15,610 bases of DNA. Source: CAKOSP01 sp964372145 (lineage in GTDB: Bacteria; Bacillota_I; Bacilli_A; RF39; UBA660). Position 1 is the stretch's first letter. Every line of letters begins with the position of its first letter. Shown here piece after piece: positions 14,417 to 15,610 of this stretch. The notes below the pieces were generated by a model. That model saw only the letters and a list, made by a program, of their open reading frames with translations, made no database searches and was not told where the DNA came from. The stretch is from positions 1 to 15,610 of the forward strand of contig CAYJPM010000021.1 of the NCBI GenBank assembly GCA_964372145.1. The letters run 5' to 3'. The translations under genes and the position numbers were made by a program.

Positions 14417-15440
14417 ATATGATTATAATTTACCGGAAGAGTTAATAGCTCAAACACCACTTTTAAATCGTGATAAATCACGTCTTTTAATAATGGATAA
14501 AACTACCGGTACTTTAGAAGAAAATACTTTTGAAAACATTATAGAATATTTAAATATTGGTGATTGTCTAGTACTTAATAATACTAAGGTATTACCTGCA
14601 AGATTAATGGGTGTAAAAGAAGAAACAGGAGCAGTTATAGAAATATTACTTCTAAAAAACATTGAAGGTAATAAATGGGAATGTCTAGCTAAACCGCAAA
14701 AAAGATTAAAAAAAGATACTATTGTAAAATTCAGTGATGAATTAAGCTTAAAAGTTTTAGAAATTTTAAATGAAGGTATCACTCATGTTGAGTTTATATA
14801 TGAAGGTATATTTATCGAAGTTTTAGAAAAATTAGGTACAATGCCACTTCCGCCATATATTCATGAAAAATTAGAAAATAAAGATAGATATCAAACAGTA
14901 TATGCAAAAAATTTAGGATCTGCTGCAGCTCCTACCGCAGGATTACATTTTACTGAAGATTTACTTAAAAAAATAGAAATAAAAGGCATTAAAATATTAT
15001 ATGTAACATTACATGTAGGACTAGGAACGTTTAGACCAGTTGAAGTAGATGATATAAAAAATCATAAAATGCATACAGAATCATATATAATGACAAAAGA
15101 AGTAGCGGATGAACTTAATAATGCTTTAAAAGAAAATAGAAAAATAGTATCTGTTGGAACAACTAGTTTAAGAACTTTAGAATCAATTATGACAAAACAT
15201 AATAAATTTATCGAAGTAGAAGAAGAAACAGATATATTTATATACCCAGGATATAAATTTAAAGCAGTAGACAGTTTAATAACTAATTTTCATTTACCTA
15301 AAAGCACACTTTTAATGTTAGTTAGTGCTTTATCAAGTAAAGAAAATATAATGAATGCATATAATTATGCAATAGAAAATAAATTTAGATTTTTCTCATT
15401 TGGAGACGCAATGTTTATAAAAAAGATTGATAAATTTTAA
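14403..15440 (+). CDS. queA: tRNA preQ1(34) S-adenosylmethionine ribosyltransferase-isomerase
   Basis: A 345-residue protein of normal length. QueA transfers and isomerises the ribosyl part of S-adenosylmethionine onto preQ1 at the tRNA wobble position, giving epoxyqueuosine. It begins with the family opening YDYNLPEELIAQTPL (6-20) and contains NNTKVLPARL (59-68), SAAAPTAGLHFT (173-184), HVGLGTFRPV (204-213), MHTESY (223-228), SVGTTSLRTLES (250-261) and NFHLPKSTLLMLVSAL (295-310), ending with FGDAMFI. The start at 14403 lies inside the ClpX-like gene with only a weak AGAAAGAG upstream, so coupling to that gene's translation is likely. In B. subtilis the order is ruvA-ruvB-queA-tgt; here queA keeps the neighbourhood but not the adjacency. 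No terminator was found after it. Confidence 0.96.
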   Translation: MNTNEYDYNLPEELIAQTPLLNRDKSRLLIMDKTTGTLEENTFENIIEYLNIGDCLVLNNTKVLPARLMGVKEETGAVIEILLLKNIEGNKWECLAKPQKRLKKDTIVKFSDELSLKVLEILNEGITHVEFIYEGIFIEVLEKLGTMPLPPYIHEKLENKDRYQTVYAKNLGSAAAPTAGLHFTEDLLKKIEIKGIKILYVTLHVGLGTFRPVEVDDIKNHKMHTESYIMTKEVADELNNALKENRKIVSVGTTSLRTLESIMTKHNKFIEVEEETDIFIYPGYKFKAVDSLITNFHLPKSTLLMLVSALSSKENIMNAYNYAIENKFRFFSFGDAMFIKKIDKF

Positions 15441-15454
15441 AAATAGTATATAAT
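15427..15454 (+). promoter_or_regulatory. Promoter of the right-edge gene, beginning inside queA
   Basis: TTGATA (15427-15432) is spaced 16 bp from a perfect TATAAT (15449-15454). The -35 overlaps the last codons of queA. This is the best full -35/-10 pair in the window. Confidence 0.65.
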
Positions 15455-15476
15455 AAACAATAAATTAGGTGATAGT

Positions 15477-15610
15477 ATGAAAAAAAATTTTTTAGCAGCA
15501 ATTTTATTAAATAAATTGAATCTAAATCTTGATGAAGAAATAAGCACATCTTTAGATGAAATATTATTAGATTTTATAAGAGATAACATAGGTTTTAAAT
15601 TTAATAATGA
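15477..15610 (+). CDS. N-terminal start of an unidentified protein (3' partial)
   Basis: A frame opens with ATG at 15477 after AGGTGA (15467-15472) and stays open to the window end, giving 44 complete codons. The product begins MKKNFLAAILLNKLNLNLDE and continues with an acidic, leucine/isoleucine-rich stretch (SLDEILLDFIRDN) that looks alpha-helical. The N-terminal apolar run is too short for a clear signal peptide. No family is recognised. The good promoter and ribosome site support a real gene. Confidence 0.7.
   Translation, partial: MKKNFLAAILLNKLNLNLDEEISTSLDEILLDFIRDNIGFKFNN

Noticed and set aside
14450..14782. A 110-codon - strand frame opposite queA
   Set aside because: queA is unmistakable on the + strand over its whole length; the opposite frame has no support.
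1..15610. CRISPR arrays, tRNA or rRNA genes, insertion sequences, integrases
   Set aside because: No spaced direct repeats, no tRNA cloverleaf or rRNA signatures, and no transposase or integrase motifs were seen on either strand.

Overview
The window is very AT-rich, dense in genes and almost entirely read from the + strand. It looks like a piece of a draft or metagenome-derived genome from a low-GC Gram-positive lineage (Bacillota/Mycoplasmatota type, possibly an uncultured gut group such as RF39-like bacteria; this placement is inference). Supporting signs are strong AGGAGG-type ribosome sites, heavy use of AAA/ATA/TTA/AGA codons, the Bacillota-style ruvA-ruvB-queA skeleton, and a run of exactly 100 Ns typical of a scaffold gap. 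Trp is encoded by TGG throughout and folA ends in TGA, so the genetic code is the standard bacterial one and not the Mycoplasma code.

Layout: (1) 1-103, the last codons of an unidentified gene and a strong intrinsic terminator. (2) 180-5519, two large extracellular protein genes. The first is a cysteine-free, Asn-rich protein with a GLUG/beta-helix-like part followed by Ig-like modules. The second is a protein with an N-terminal membrane segment, beta-sandwich stalk and the start of a SUMF1-like (C-type-lectin-fold) head, cut off by the gap at 5520-5619. (3) 5620-6113, a hairpin-rich leader, the nucleoid protein HU gene and its terminator. (4) 6148-7195, ruvA plus a small type IV prepilin-like gene, closed by a terminator. 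(5) 7192-12958, one tight operon: a HAD-type nucleotidase-like gene, ruvB, folD, glyA, thyA, folA and tmk, with spacings between -8 and +15 nt, closed by a terminator. (6) 12971-15440, a ClpX-like AAA+ ATPase lacking the zinc-binding domain, overlapping queA. (7) 15427-15610, a good promoter and the start of an unidentified gene.

How the genes work together: folD, glyA, thyA and folA form the complete thymidylate cycle. Serine carbon is loaded on tetrahydrofolate by GlyA, used by ThyA to make dTMP, and the dihydrofolate is reduced by DHFR, with FolD interconverting the C1 pool. Tmk then phosphorylates dTMP. A HAD nucleotidase-like protein at the head of the operon could trim nucleotide pools. 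RuvA and RuvB act together in Holliday-junction branch migration, although here they lie in separate transcription units because a prepilin-like gene, a terminator and a promoter sit between them. QueA makes the queuosine precursor on tRNA. The surface genes and the prepilin-like gene form an extracellular theme scattered among these housekeeping genes.

The most interesting items are the ClpX-like ATPase with a new N-domain and altered substrate loops, the gap-truncated lectin-like surface protein with its giant neighbour, the prepilin gene embedded in the ruvAB locus, and the contiguous thymidylate-cycle operon. No tRNA, rRNA, CRISPR array, insertion sequence or phage gene was found.
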